DNA from: Candidatus Hydrogenedentes bacterium UBA2224
Lineage (GTDB): Bacteria; Hydrogenedentota; Hydrogenedentia; Hydrogenedentales; SLHB01
Reading direction: 5' to 3'
DNA length: 35,863 nt
Assembly: GCA_002348185.1 (NCBI GenBank)
Contig: DDYW01000186.1
Coordinates: forward strand, 75,654 to 111,516
Under the pieces are notes generated by a model. That model ran no database searches and had not been told where the DNA came from. It saw nothing but the letters and a program-made list of their open reading frames with translations. This document shows positions 14,881 to 23,184 of this stretch, piece after piece. Position 1 is the stretch's first letter; every line of letters starts with the position of its first letter. Position numbers and translations under genes: made by a program.

Positions 14881-16173
14881 ATGGCGGCCATGAAGCCGGT
14901 ACGCGGCAAGGTGTGTGTGCGCGGCGCCCGGCCCGGCGGCCGGGCGCTGTTGTTTCTGGCGGCCGCCGTCTGCGGCTGCCTGGCGTGCCCCGAGTCGCTT
15001 TCCCCGGACGAGGCGCTGAAACGCGCGCACGTTCAAATCACCCGGCTCATTGAGGAAGAACGGGCGCAGTATCCGGAAGCCGTCCTGCTCGAGCCGCCGG
15101 AAGCGTCCGCCGACCCGGGCATTGTCGCGTTCTGGTATCCCGCGCACCCCCTCATCGCGCCCGCGCTGGGGAACCCTGAGGTTCGGGCGGCATTTGAATC
15201 AGCGCACCCGGACGTCGCGTTGAACGCCCAGTTTATCGGCGAATGGCACGTGGCCGTTCAGAAACTGACCGTGGCCCTTGCCGCCGGCGACCTGCCGGAT
15301 ATCGCGGTCGTCGAGCGCGCGTGGGCCGCGCGTCTGGCCCGGGCAGGACGCCTCATGCCCCTGGACGGCTTCCTCGATGTCCAGGTGCTCGACGATTTCC
15401 ACCCGAACGCGCGCGCCGCCTACACCATGCAGGAAAGGGTCTGGGCCGTGCCCGCGGACGGTTTCTGCAGCGTTTTGTTCTTCAACCGCGCCCTGATGCC
15501 GACCCCGCCGCACACTTGGGAAGAACTCCGCGGCCTGGTCCCCGAGACGCAGTACGCGATAGGTCACGTGCCCTATGTCGAGATGCTGTGGTCGGCGGGG
15601 GGACGGGTCTGCGAATTCAACCAGAGCGGGCTGACCGCACCGTCCGCCCTGCGCACGCTCCAGTTTCTGCTCGAGCTCCGGGATACCGGACGTTCAGACG
15701 CGCGGATGCTCGCCGACCCGGCCAGAGGGTTCGCGGCGTTCTTGAACGGCGACGCGGCCATGACGGTAGCCTCATCGGCATGGATTGCGCGCATGCGGGA
15801 CGCCGGTTTTCCCGTCGACATGGCGCCCCTGCCGGGCGAGAACGGCCCGGTGTCGCGTCTGGGCGACATGGCCATCGTCGTGTTTGCCAGACACGCGGCG
15901 GCGAAGCGCGACGGCATCGGGGCCGTACTGGACTTTCTGACCGGTCCCGCCGTGCAGGGGTCCGGGGCCGTCGCGCGGGGCTCCAGGCCCGTGCGTCAGT
16001 CGGTAGCCGGGGCTGTGGACATCCCTCCGGGGTTGAGCGCAGCCTACGCCGCCGCGAAAGCGCCTCCGTTCATCGGCGCCTGGAGCGCCGCCGAGTATGA
16101 ACTGGCGAGCGGTCTGGCGCGGGTCTGGCGCTGGACCGATGGGCCGGGGGAATTTGAACCTCCCCGCCGGTGA
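14881..16173 (+). CDS. Extracellular solute-binding lipoprotein (UgpB/MalE-like)
   Basis: This 430-residue protein begins with a basic N-terminus, a hydrophobic stretch (ALLFLAAAVCGCLAC) and a likely lipobox around VCGC, pointing to a membrane-anchored lipoprotein. The rest follows the family 1 extracellular solute-binding fold used by ABC sugar importers: ISIAVVERAWAARL-type region after DLPD, VWAVPADGFCSVLFFNRALM, TWEELRGLVPETQYAIG, FLNGDAAMTVASSAWIARM and PLPGENGPVSRLGDMAIVVF. No permease or ATPase genes are adjacent, so it is an orphan binding protein in this window. ATG 14881 or 14890 could be the start; neither has a strong ribosome site. The substrate is unknown. Confidence 0.82.
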   Translation: MAAMKPVRGKVCVRGARPGGRALLFLAAAVCGCLACPESLSPDEALKRAHVQITRLIEEERAQYPEAVLLEPPEASADPGIVAFWYPAHPLIAPALGNPEVRAAFESAHPDVALNAQFIGEWHVAVQKLTVALAAGDLPDIAVVERAWAARLARAGRLMPLDGFLDVQVLDDFHPNARAAYTMQERVWAVPADGFCSVLFFNRALMPTPPHTWEELRGLVPETQYAIGHVPYVEMLWSAGGRVCEFNQSGLTAPSALRTLQFLLELRDTGRSDARMLADPARGFAAFLNGDAAMTVASSAWIARMRDAGFPVDMAPLPGENGPVSRLGDMAIVVFARHAAAKRDGIGAVLDFLTGPAVQGSGAVARGSRPVRQSVAGAVDIPPGLSAAYAAAKAPPFIGAWSAAEYELASGLARVWRWTDGPGEFEPPRR

Positions 16174-16211
16174 AGAACGAGCACGCACTCACGGGCGATG
16201 AAAAGGACCAG

Positions 16212-16378
16212 GTCGACCCTATGGACGATATGGGCCCTGTGGACGTGCCCGCCTGAACGATTGCGAAAGGGTGGGGCCAGGGGGATGGGCCTCGCGGCGG
16301 TCTCGACACCTCCGGAGTCGTTAGCGCAGAGTCGTCCATCCTGTCCATCCTGTCCATCGTGTCCATCGTGTCCATCGT
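16212..16378. repeat. Inverted pair of 9-bp minisatellites in the gap before the TolC gene
   Basis: The gene-free stretch 16174-16604 contains 9-bp periodic sequence. At 16334-16378 there are five units of GTCCATCCT/GTCCATCGT. At 16212-16247 lie four degenerate units carrying TGGAC on the opposite strand (GTCGACCCT, ATGGACGAT, ATGGGCCCT, GTGGACGTG). The two blocks are inverted relative to each other around about 85 bases. A related GTGGACGGG array is found at 31625-31660. The remaining gap holds only the TolC promoter (16430-16458). Confidence 0.75.
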
Positions 16379-16429
16379 GTCGCGCTTGACCGCCGGGCGT
16401 GCAGCTCGTTCCTCTGGCCGGCCGTCCAA

Positions 16430-16458
16430 TTGACTGAACCGGCGGCGATAATTACACT
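16430..16458 (+). promoter_or_regulatory. Promoter of the TolC-family gene
   Basis: TTGACT (16430-16435) and TACACT (16453-16458) are 17 bases apart. Each hexamer is close to consensus. The predicted leader is about 140 bases. Confidence 0.62.
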
Positions 16459-16604
16459 CAACAGGCAGGCGGGCTGGGTTGCGGAAGGACCGTCTGCGCC
16501 GGGAAGGCCGCGGCTCATGAAACCGCACAGGCGCCCGGTGCGTCCTACTACCACGGGGAGCAGCCCGTTTCCGGTGTGCAGAAAACCGTTCAGAGGGGAG
16601 TCTG

Positions 16605-18368
16605 ATGAGCAGCCTACGTCTTGTATTTGCGGGAACGTTCATCCTGGTGTTGGCGGCCGCCGGCGCCGTTCATGCCGCCGAGGCTCCGCCTCCAGCCCAG
16701 ACGAATCCGCCGTCGCCGGAACCCGCGCGTCCCGTGGAGCCACCGGCCGCTGCTGAAGACGCGGCCGAATCGCCGGCCCCGGGCGTATCCGAAGCGGAGC
16801 CGTACGCCGCGCCGCGGTTTCAGGAAAAGATCGACCTGGATGCGATCCAGCTCGAACCGTTCTATGAAAAGCTCGCCGCCAAGGCGGCTCCGGAGGAGAC
16901 GCCCCTCACGCTCGAGGAATGCATCCGCCGCGCCCTCAAATCCAATCTGGACATCCAGATCGTGTCGTTCGGCGCCCTGAAATCGGCCGCGGACATCCTG
17001 GCCGCGAAAGGCGAGTTTGACCCCATCGGCGTGGGCAGTATGACGTACACCGAAACCGAGCAGCAGGCGTCCTCGCAGATCTTCGCCTACGGCGGCATTT
17101 CCGCCATCGAAGACTACCGCGCGCACGGGCAGGCCGGCATCCAGGGAAAGCTCCATTGGGGCACGCAATACGATGTTTCCATGGTCGTGGACTGGGAAGA
17201 GAACACCTTCAACTACTTTATCAAGGAATGGAGCGGCGGCCTGTCGGTGTCGCTTACGCAGCCGCTTCTCCGCGGACGCGGCAAGGCGGTGAATCTGGCC
17301 CGCGTGCGGATCGCGCGGAATTCCGAGGAGGCGGCCGAGTATCAGCTCAAGATCCAGACCATGAGCTCGCTCGCCGAAGTCATCAAGGCGTACTGGGATC
17401 TCGTCGGAGCCGTCGAGCAACTCAAGGTGCGGCAAAGCAGCATGACCAACGCCGAACGCCTGTTGACCCTGAACGAAAAGCGCCTCGAAATCGGCACCGG
17501 CGCCGCGATCGACGTAGTCCAGGCCCGCGCGGGTCTGGCCGCGCGTCAGAGCGAGGTGATCTCCGCAATGAGCACCATCGCGGACGCCATCACCCGGCTC
17601 CGGAACCTCCTCAACGTCGAACCGGGCGACCCCCTGCAGGAGAAGCGCATCATGCCCGTCGACCGGCCGCGCCCCGACGATTCCGAGGTCAGCCTTCAGG
17701 AGAGCATGGCGCGCGCCCTCGAATTGCGCCCGGAACTCCAGGCCGCCGCCCTGGCGATCGACAATGCCCGCATCAACACCACCGTCGCCAAAAACAACCT
17801 CTTGCCGCAATTGGACGTCGGCGGCTCGGTGTTCCAGGGCGCCCGCGGCCCCGAAAAGTACGACGTGTTCGAGGGCGTCCGGGATCGCGACGACAATTCA
17901 ATGTCGGTAACGGTGCAGGGGTCCGTTCCGATCGGAAACCGCACGGCCCGCGGCCAGTACCAGCGGTCCCGAATCGAGATCAGCGAGGCCGAACGGCAGC
18001 TCGAGAAAGTCCGGCAGGACATCATGCTGACCGTCCGCATGGCCTATACGGCCATTGAGACCAACCGGACGCTGGTCGAAAGCAGCACACAATCGCGCAA
18101 ACTGCAGGAAGTCAATGTGGCCGCCGAGGAAAAGCTTCTCGAACTCGGCCTGGCCTCGAGCTATCAGGTGCTGGACATGCAGGACGACCTCACCGCCGCC
18201 CAGAGCCAGGAGGTGCAGGCCAGCATCGCCCTCGAGAAGGCGTTTGTGGACCTCCGGCTCGCGGAAGGTTCGCTGCTCGACCTGCTGGGCATCGAATTTG
18301 TCCCGCCGCTGCCCGACCCCCCCATCGGTTTTGTCCGCAGCGTCGTGCCCTTCGTGAACAAGGACTAG
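16605..18368 (+). CDS. TolC-family outer membrane efflux protein
   Basis: This 587-residue protein has a signal peptide (ending AVHA) and then a Pro/Ala/Glu-rich linker to about residue 85. Two outer-membrane efflux protein (OEP) repeats follow: LTLEECIRRALKSNLDIQIV opens the first near residue 102, and VSLQESMARALELRPELQAAALAI opens the second near 363. Long alpha-helical stretches (LKIQTMSSLAEVIKAYWDLVGAVEQL) and the YQVLDMQDDLTAAQ block are typical of TolC trimers that span outer membrane and periplasm. The presence of this family implies a diderm envelope. ATG 16605 follows AGAGGGGA. No adaptor (MFP) or pump gene is adjacent, so the partner system is unknown. It is longer than E. coli TolC (about 490), mostly owing to the linker. 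Confidence 0.93.
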   Translation: MSSLRLVFAGTFILVLAAAGAVHAAEAPPPAQTNPPSPEPARPVEPPAAAEDAAESPAPGVSEAEPYAAPRFQEKIDLDAIQLEPFYEKLAAKAAPEETPLTLEECIRRALKSNLDIQIVSFGALKSAADILAAKGEFDPIGVGSMTYTETEQQASSQIFAYGGISAIEDYRAHGQAGIQGKLHWGTQYDVSMVVDWEENTFNYFIKEWSGGLSVSLTQPLLRGRGKAVNLARVRIARNSEEAAEYQLKIQTMSSLAEVIKAYWDLVGAVEQLKVRQSSMTNAERLLTLNEKRLEIGTGAAIDVVQARAGLAARQSEVISAMSTIADAITRLRNLLNVEPGDPLQEKRIMPVDRPRPDDSEVSLQESMARALELRPELQAAALAIDNARINTTVAKNNLLPQLDVGGSVFQGARGPEKYDVFEGVRDRDDNSMSVTVQGSVPIGNRTARGQYQRSRIEISEAERQLEKVRQDIMLTVRMAYTAIETNRTLVESSTQSRKLQEVNVAAEEKLLELGLASSYQVLDMQDDLTAAQSQEVQASIALEKAFVDLRLAEGSLLDLLGIEFVPPLPDPPIGFVRSVVPFVNKD

Positions 18369-18449
18369 TCCGGACCCCTCCCCGGGCGGCCGGGCGCGTC
18401 CCGGCAGGCGAGTGATCGGCAACGCTTCAGCCGGCCATTAGGAAGTAAT

Positions 18450-18472
18450 CGCCTGCCGTTGGCGGACAGGCG
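18450..18472 (+). other. Hairpin between the TolC gene and the next gene
   Basis: CGCCTG-CCG, loop TTGG, then CGG-A-CAGGCG forms a 9-bp stem with one bulged A, about 80 bases past the TolC stop. No T-tract follows. It may be an inefficient terminator or a small REP-like palindrome. Confidence 0.4.
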
Positions 18473-18493
18473 CCGGGGTGAGAGGTGCGTCTC

Positions 18494-19912
18494 ATGAGAC
18501 AGCGCGTGCGTTCCGGACTCCTCTGGCTGGGGCTCATCTTCGCCGACGGTGTGGTGGCCGTGCTCGCGATCGGCATGATCGCCTCGCGGCGCGACAGCGC
18601 GGCGGTACAGCGCATCCGTGAGCGGGGGGAACGCATGGTGGTGCGTTACGAACGGCAATTCGCGGACGCCCCGGCCGGAGCGGATGCCCCCGGAGAGGGT
18701 GGGCAACCCGGGCCGGCCATGACGGCGGCCCGGCAGGAACCGCCGGTTTCCTCATCGGCTGCGCTCGCACTCTTCGAACGTCTGAAGGAAAGCGTCGAAC
18801 TGGCGAACGCGGAACCGGTCCAGAACGACATCCGCGACCTCATAGAACATACACCGCCGTCCGAGTGGACCGAAGCGGACCTCCGCATGCTCTCCGAGTT
18901 CCTGGGCGCCCACGCGGACTTGCTCGAGGAGATCCGGCGCCTGGCCAGGCTGGGCGAGCCGGTGTACCAGGTGGATCTCTCAAAGGGTTATTCGACCGAA
19001 CTGCCCCATCTGGCCCCGTTACGCGCCATGGCCCGCCTCTTGCAGATGGAGGCGGCGTTTCGTGCGCAGTCCGGCGACATTGACGGCGCGATGGAGAATT
19101 TCCGCGCGATTCTCGGGCTGAGTGATCCCCTGATAGAAGAGCCGATCGTGATCTCCCAGTTGGTGCGCATCGCCATGGTGACGGTCATGTATAACGGGCT
19201 GGGGTCATCCCTGTCCCCCGGTCAGCTGGATCCCCGGGACGCGCGGGCCTTCGTGCAGGAGCTCGCCGGTATGCACGATCGCGAGGCAGTGGCCAATGCC
19301 CTCATTACTGAGGCCGCGTTTGGCATGGCGGCCATGGAAGATATGCGAAACCGCGGTTCCGCGCTCATGCCCGAACTGGCCGGCGACTCCAACCTCTCCA
19401 ATATGTTGGGGTTCGTGTACGAGACGCCCATCGGCGACGTCCTGCTGAGCGCCGACCGGCAGAGTTACGCCGAGTATGTGGAGCGTCTGACGCGGGCGGC
19501 GAACGCGCCGTACTACGAGGTGCAGGGAGAACTTTCGGCGATCGAAGCCGAAGTCGACGACGAATCCATCTTCAGTCTGTGCACCCAGATGCTGGTGCCC
19601 GCACTGACGCGGGTGCAGCTTGCTCAGGCCCGCGGCGAAGCCATGATCGACCTCACACGCATCGGGCTGACCCTCGAAGCCTGCCATGCCGAAACCGGCG
19701 CGTACCCGGCAAACCTCAACGCCGTCGGCACGGACCTCGGCGGCGCGGTCCCGGTCGATCCGTTCACCGGCCAGGGGTACGTGTACCTCCCCCAGGGCGA
19801 CGCGTTCATCCTCTACAGCCTGGGGGAAAACGGGCGGGACGACGGCGGCCGCCACGATTTCCGCGAGGGCGACATCGTCTGGCGCGGCAGGGAACAGCAA
19901 GACGCTCCGTGA
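18494..19912 (+). CDS. Membrane-anchored protein with pseudopilin-like C-terminal region
   Basis: This 472-residue protein has one N-terminal transmembrane anchor (LLWLGLIFADGVVAVLAIGMIA, residues 8-29) and then a large, mostly alpha-helical extracytoplasmic region. The last 100 or so residues (QARGEAMIDLTRIGLTLEACHAETGAYPANLNAV ... VPVDPFTGQGYVYLPQGDAFILYSLGENGRDDGG) look like the C-terminal half of a GspG-type major pseudopilin, with the characteristic Pro-x-Asp-Pro-Phe and Gly-rich end. The pilin N-terminal processing site is absent, so it is not itself a pseudopilin. Similar large proteins are, as far as I recall, common in Planctomycete-like genomes without known function. ATG 18494 is chosen for GAGAGG 8 bases upstream; GTG 18485 overlaps that site. 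Confidence 0.72.
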   Translation: MRQRVRSGLLWLGLIFADGVVAVLAIGMIASRRDSAAVQRIRERGERMVVRYERQFADAPAGADAPGEGGQPGPAMTAARQEPPVSSSAALALFERLKESVELANAEPVQNDIRDLIEHTPPSEWTEADLRMLSEFLGAHADLLEEIRRLARLGEPVYQVDLSKGYSTELPHLAPLRAMARLLQMEAAFRAQSGDIDGAMENFRAILGLSDPLIEEPIVISQLVRIAMVTVMYNGLGSSLSPGQLDPRDARAFVQELAGMHDREAVANALITEAAFGMAAMEDMRNRGSALMPELAGDSNLSNMLGFVYETPIGDVLLSADRQSYAEYVERLTRAANAPYYEVQGELSAIEAEVDDESIFSLCTQMLVPALTRVQLAQARGEAMIDLTRIGLTLEACHAETGAYPANLNAVGTDLGGAVPVDPFTGQGYVYLPQGDAFILYSLGENGRDDGGRHDFREGDIVWRGREQQDAP

Positions 19913-20068
19913 TCCACGCGACGGCCTCCGAACGCTCCGGTGCACGGGCCAGGCCGTGATCCCGGTCATCGCGATGCCCGCAACGAGATACGGCCGCGCC
20001 CAACGGTCCAGAATGCGCCGTTCCTACGACCGGAGCGGACATCGGCGCGGTGTGGACCGGGTGGAAAG

Positions 20069-20098
20069 TGGACATGCCGGCCGGGCATTTGGTAAACT
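20069..20098 (+). promoter_or_regulatory. Promoter of the tRNA gene
   Basis: TGGACA (20069-20074) and TAAACT (20093-20098) are 18 bases apart, placing the start near 20105, a few bases before the tRNA 5' end. Confidence 0.6.
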
Positions 20099-20110
20099 GA
20101 TGGTCCGCGT

Positions 20111-20187
20111 GGCGGCGTAGCTCAGTTGGTTAGAGCAGGGGAATCATAATCCCAAGGTCCGCGGTTCGAATCCGTGCGCCGCCACCA
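20111..20187 (+). tRNA. tRNA with CAT anticodon (elongator Met, or Ile2 modified by TilS)
   Basis: The full cloverleaf is visible. A 7-bp acceptor stem pairs GGCGGCG with CGCCGCC. The D-arm is GCTC/GAGC. The anticodon stem is GGGGA/TCCCA (outermost pair G-A mismatched) with loop ATCATAA giving CAT. A five-base variable loop AGGTC, T-arm CGCGG/CCGTG with TTCGAAT, and an encoded ACCA end follow. A CAT anticodon means initiator Met, elongator Met or Ile2 (C34 to lysidine). The A1-type mismatch of bacterial initiators is absent (G1-C72 is paired), so this is elongator Met or Ile2. The 29-base distance to tilS, whose enzyme modifies Ile2, makes Ile2 worth considering. Confidence 0.96.
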
Positions 20188-20215
20188 TTTTCCCCTTGCC
20201 GCCGGGAGTCGGCCC

Positions 20216-21604
20216 GTGAAAAAAAAGGCCGCGGAACTGCTCGAGCGCGTTCGCGATACGCTTCACCGTTATGACATGCTGGATGCGGGTGAGCGCTGTC
20301 TGGCCGCGGTGTCCGGCGGCCCCGATTCCATGTGCCTCGCCCAGGCGCTTCACGATCTGCGCATCCCCTTCGAGATCGCCCATTTCGACCACGGCACCCG
20401 CGCGGGCGAAAGCGCGCAGGATGCGGCCTTCGTGCGCGAAGCGGCGGCCCGGTACGGCGTTCCTTGTCACGAAACCCGCCGCGACATCCCCCGGGAGGCC
20501 GGGCAATCGCCGGATTCGTTCGAGGAAGTGGCCCGCCTCGCCCGCTACGCCTTCCTGCTGGAAACGGCCTCCGCGCGGGGATGCCAGGCGCTCGCGACCG
20601 GCCACCACGCCGACGATCAGGCCGAGACCGTGCTCCTGCGTCTCTTGCGCGGCACCTCGCCGGGCGGATTGGGCGCCATCCCGCCGGTGCGTCAGAGCGA
20701 CGACGTCCGCATCATCCGCCCCCTGCTCGACTGCACCCGGGACGAGATCCTCGCCTATCTTGAGGCGCGGAACGTCCCCTATCGCGAAGACCGGACCAAC
20801 GCCGACACCCGCCATCCCCGCAACCGCGTCCGCCACGAACTGCTGCCGCTTCTGGCACGCGACTACAACCCGCGCGTGCGGGACGCGCTCCGGCGGGTGG
20901 CCGAGGTCCAGCGCGACGAAAACGATTTTCTCGAGGGTCTGGCCGCGGACCTCGCGGAGGCGTGCCGGAGCGGCGAACACACCATTGACCGGTGTGCCTT
21001 TGCGCTGATGCATCCCGCCCTGCAACGCCGCGTCGTTGCCCTGCTGGGGTGGGGATTCGGCATCGAGTGTCCCGCGGACCGTATCGAGGCGATTCGGCGC
21101 CACCTGCTCGAGGGCGCCACCGGCAAGGCCTGCGACCTGGGCGAGGGCATCCTCCTGCGCAACGGCCGCGACGTCGCGGAAATCATCGAAGAACCGGTGC
21201 GCACCGAAGAAACGGCTGTGGCGCTGGCCGTGCCGGGGGATACCGTGGCGTTCGGGCAGCGTTATACCGTCCGCGAACTGCCCACACCGCCCGCGGGAGA
21301 ACTCGCCGGGTATTGCACGCCCACCCGCCAGGTATTCGACGCCGACGCGCTCGGAACCGGCCTGACGGTGCGGTTCCGGCGTCCCGGCGACCGGTTCAAG
21401 CCGCTCGGGCTGGGCGGGACCAAAAAGCTGAAAGACTATTACATCGGCCTGGGCTTGACAGAGCGGGAGCGCGCGCGGCAACCTCTCCTTATCGCCAACG
21501 GTGAAATCGTGTGGGTCGTCGGGCACGCCACAGGCCAATCCGCCGCCGTGACGCCGTCGACCCGCCATTACATGGAGGTCCGGGTCGAGGATGCAACGCC
21601 GTAG
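20216..21604 (+). CDS. tilS: tRNA(Ile)-lysidine synthase
   Basis: This 462-residue enzyme attaches lysine to C34 of tRNA-Ile(CAT) so that it reads AUA and is charged with isoleucine. The PP-loop SGGPDS is at residues 33-38, followed by HFDHGTRAGESAQDA, TGHHADDQAETVLLRLLRGT, IIRPLL and the NTRHPRNRVRHELLP-type block (here DTRHPRNRVRHELLP), all diagnostic. The C-terminal domain with FRRPGDRFKPLGLGGTKKLKDYYI is also present, giving a full-length two-domain protein. The GTG start at 20216 is supported by GGGAG 7 bases upstream and by the protein starting MKKKAAELL; an earlier in-frame ATG falls inside the tRNA. The 3' end overlaps hpt by 14 bases, the classic tilS-hpt arrangement. Confidence 0.96.
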   Translation: MKKKAAELLERVRDTLHRYDMLDAGERCLAAVSGGPDSMCLAQALHDLRIPFEIAHFDHGTRAGESAQDAAFVREAAARYGVPCHETRRDIPREAGQSPDSFEEVARLARYAFLLETASARGCQALATGHHADDQAETVLLRLLRGTSPGGLGAIPPVRQSDDVRIIRPLLDCTRDEILAYLEARNVPYREDRTNADTRHPRNRVRHELLPLLARDYNPRVRDALRRVAEVQRDENDFLEGLAADLAEACRSGEHTIDRCAFALMHPALQRRVVALLGWGFGIECPADRIEAIRRHLLEGATGKACDLGEGILLRNGRDVAEIIEEPVRTEETAVALAVPGDTVAFGQRYTVRELPTPPAGELAGYCTPTRQVFDADALGTGLTVRFRRPGDRFKPLGLGGTKKLKDYYIGLGLTERERARQPLLIANGEIVWVVGHATGQSAAVTPSTRHYMEVRVEDATP

Positions 21605-22112
21605 CGAGCCGCTCATCTCTGAACAGGCGATTCAGGCCCGGATCCTCGAACTGGCCGCCGAGATCTCCCGCGATTACGTCAACCGCGAACTGGTGCTGGC
21701 CGTGGTGCTCAAGGGGGCGTTGATGTTCGCGGCCGATCTTTCGCGAAAGCTCACCGTGCCCACCAGCATCGAGTTCGTGCGCGCGCGCAGCTATCAGGGG
21801 ACGCGTTCCAGCCGCCGCGTCCAGGTCACCGTGTTCCCCGAAGAGAACCTCGCGGGAAAGCACGTCCTGATCGTCGAGGACATCCTGGATACCGGCTATA
21901 CCACGCATTTTCTGCTCGACCGGTTCCGCGACGCGAAGCCCGACTCGCTCGAATTGTGCACGCTGCTGGACAAACCCGCCCGGCGCAACATCCCCGTGGC
22001 CGCCAGGTATGTCGGATTCACCATCGATGACCAGTTCGTGGTGGGGTACGGGCTGGATTACGAAGAGAAGTTCCGCGAGCTGCCTGCCGTCTACGTGCTC
22101 GACGAAACCTGA
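21591..22112 (+). CDS. hpt: Hypoxanthine phosphoribosyltransferase
   Basis: This 173-residue type I phosphoribosyltransferase salvages hypoxanthine and guanine to IMP and GMP with PRPP. Seen: VLKGALMFAADLSRKL, SYQGTRSS flexible loop, the PRPP-binding motif VEDILDTGYT (residues 95-104), LLDKPARR and the C-terminal VVGYGLDYEEKFRELP, which is highly specific for this family. ATG 21591 lies inside the end of tilS (14-base overlap), indicating translational coupling. The gene ends one base before the stop codon of the convergent lipoprotein gene, so there is no room for a separate terminator between them. Confidence 0.96.
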   Translation: MQRRSEPLISEQAIQARILELAAEISRDYVNRELVLAVVLKGALMFAADLSRKLTVPTSIEFVRARSYQGTRSSRRVQVTVFPEENLAGKHVLIVEDILDTGYTTHFLLDRFRDAKPDSLELCTLLDKPARRNIPVAARYVGFTIDDQFVVGYGLDYEEKFRELPAVYVLDET

Positions 22113-22113
22113 G

Positions 22114-23124
22114 CTACGGCGCGGTCTCCCGCGGGATCACCGTCGTGCCCTCCGGGCGGATCAGCGCGATGACGTCCCGGTTGGTGGCGGGATGCCGGGA
22201 CACGTTCAGCACCCGGCGTCCGCCTTCCATACTGTTGGTCTCGGCAAACCGCCGGGCGGTCTCCACGTCGTCGAATACGTCAATGTTGATGTTCTCGTAG
22301 GCGTCGTACTCAGCGCGGAGCCAGCGTCCCAGCTCGGCGAGCTGGGCGTCCGTGGCATTGGGCGGTACGGCGCAGATCATGCCTTTCAGGGTGGAGGCAT
22401 TGTTCATGCGGGCGGCTTCCTCGGCGTTGCGCCCCCACTCCTTGATGACGGCGTAGCGAATGGTCTCGCCGGGCGCGGGTTCCGCAACGGCGTCGTAGGC
22501 GGGCGGCGGCTCGGGTTCGGCCGGCCGGGGTAGTGGGGGAAGGAGCGCGGAGTCCTGCGATTCCCGGGCCTCCAGCTCGTGCTGGAGCGTTTCAACTTCC
22601 TCGCGCAGCCGGTTATTCTCGTTTTTCAACTCGATTACGAACTCGTCGAGCACCAGGTCGAGCATCGCCTGCATCCGCGCGACGTCGGAGCGCAGCGCCG
22701 CCAGCTCGTCCGCGACGCCACTATCGGATTCGCGGTCCTCGACCGATCCGTCTGCCGGCCCCTCCAGCGACTCGGCCGGGGGCTCGACGGCGTCCGGCCC
22801 GTCACTCACAGCGGCGCTGGGCAGGACCGCGGGAGGGGGCAACGCGGCGCCCTCCACCGGCGATTCCATGTCCAGGCCCATATCGCGCAGCGCGGCATCC
22901 AGCTCGTCCGCGGCACTGGCGGCGTCTTCGGGAAACGGCTCCGTCATCCGCGCGACCACCTTCATGGGCGGTGTGTTGATCTCGAGCGGACGGTCCCCGA
23001 CACGCACCATGCCGGGCGGAACGGGGGGCGCCTTGGGTTCTCCGCATCCCGCGACAAGCAGCGCGCACACGAGCAGTGCGCAGGCCCGTGCCGGCAAGCC
23101 ATGCATGAGTTCCCTGAGCACCAT
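22114..23124 (-). CDS. Predicted lipoprotein with coiled coil, function unknown
   Basis: This 336-residue protein has a clear lipoprotein signal (ARACALLVCALLVAGC, lipobox LVAGC). A long Pro/Ala/Glu/Asp-rich low-complexity region follows, then a coiled coil (AALRSDVARMQAMLDLVLDEFVIELKNENNRLREEVETLQHELEAR, about 155-205 counted from this start). The C-terminal domain (RYAVIKEWGRNAEEAARMNNASTLKG ... EYDAYENINIDVFDDVETARRF) looks globular and I cannot name it. The start could be ATG 23124 or ATG 23106; the latter has AGGGA about 5 bases upstream. It converges on hpt with a one-base gap. The upstream region holds the 26-bp inverted repeat described below. Confidence 0.75.
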   Translation of the reverse strand: MVLRELMHGLPARACALLVCALLVAGCGEPKAPPVPPGMVRVGDRPLEINTPPMKVVARMTEPFPEDAASAADELDAALRDMGLDMESPVEGAALPPPAVLPSAAVSDGPDAVEPPAESLEGPADGSVEDRESDSGVADELAALRSDVARMQAMLDLVLDEFVIELKNENNRLREEVETLQHELEARESQDSALLPPLPRPAEPEPPPAYDAVAEPAPGETIRYAVIKEWGRNAEEAARMNNASTLKGMICAVPPNATDAQLAELGRWLRAEYDAYENINIDVFDDVETARRFAETNSMEGGRRVLNVSRHPATNRDVIALIRPEGTTVIPRETAP

Positions 23125-23184
23125 GATTCCCGCGCCACTCCTTCCACTATCCGTACGCTCCACACGCACATCATATCCCGCCGA

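Noticed and set aside
16334..16378. CRISPR-like array
   Set aside because: The repeats are 9 bases long and contiguous, with no spacers and no cas genes nearby; it is a minisatellite.
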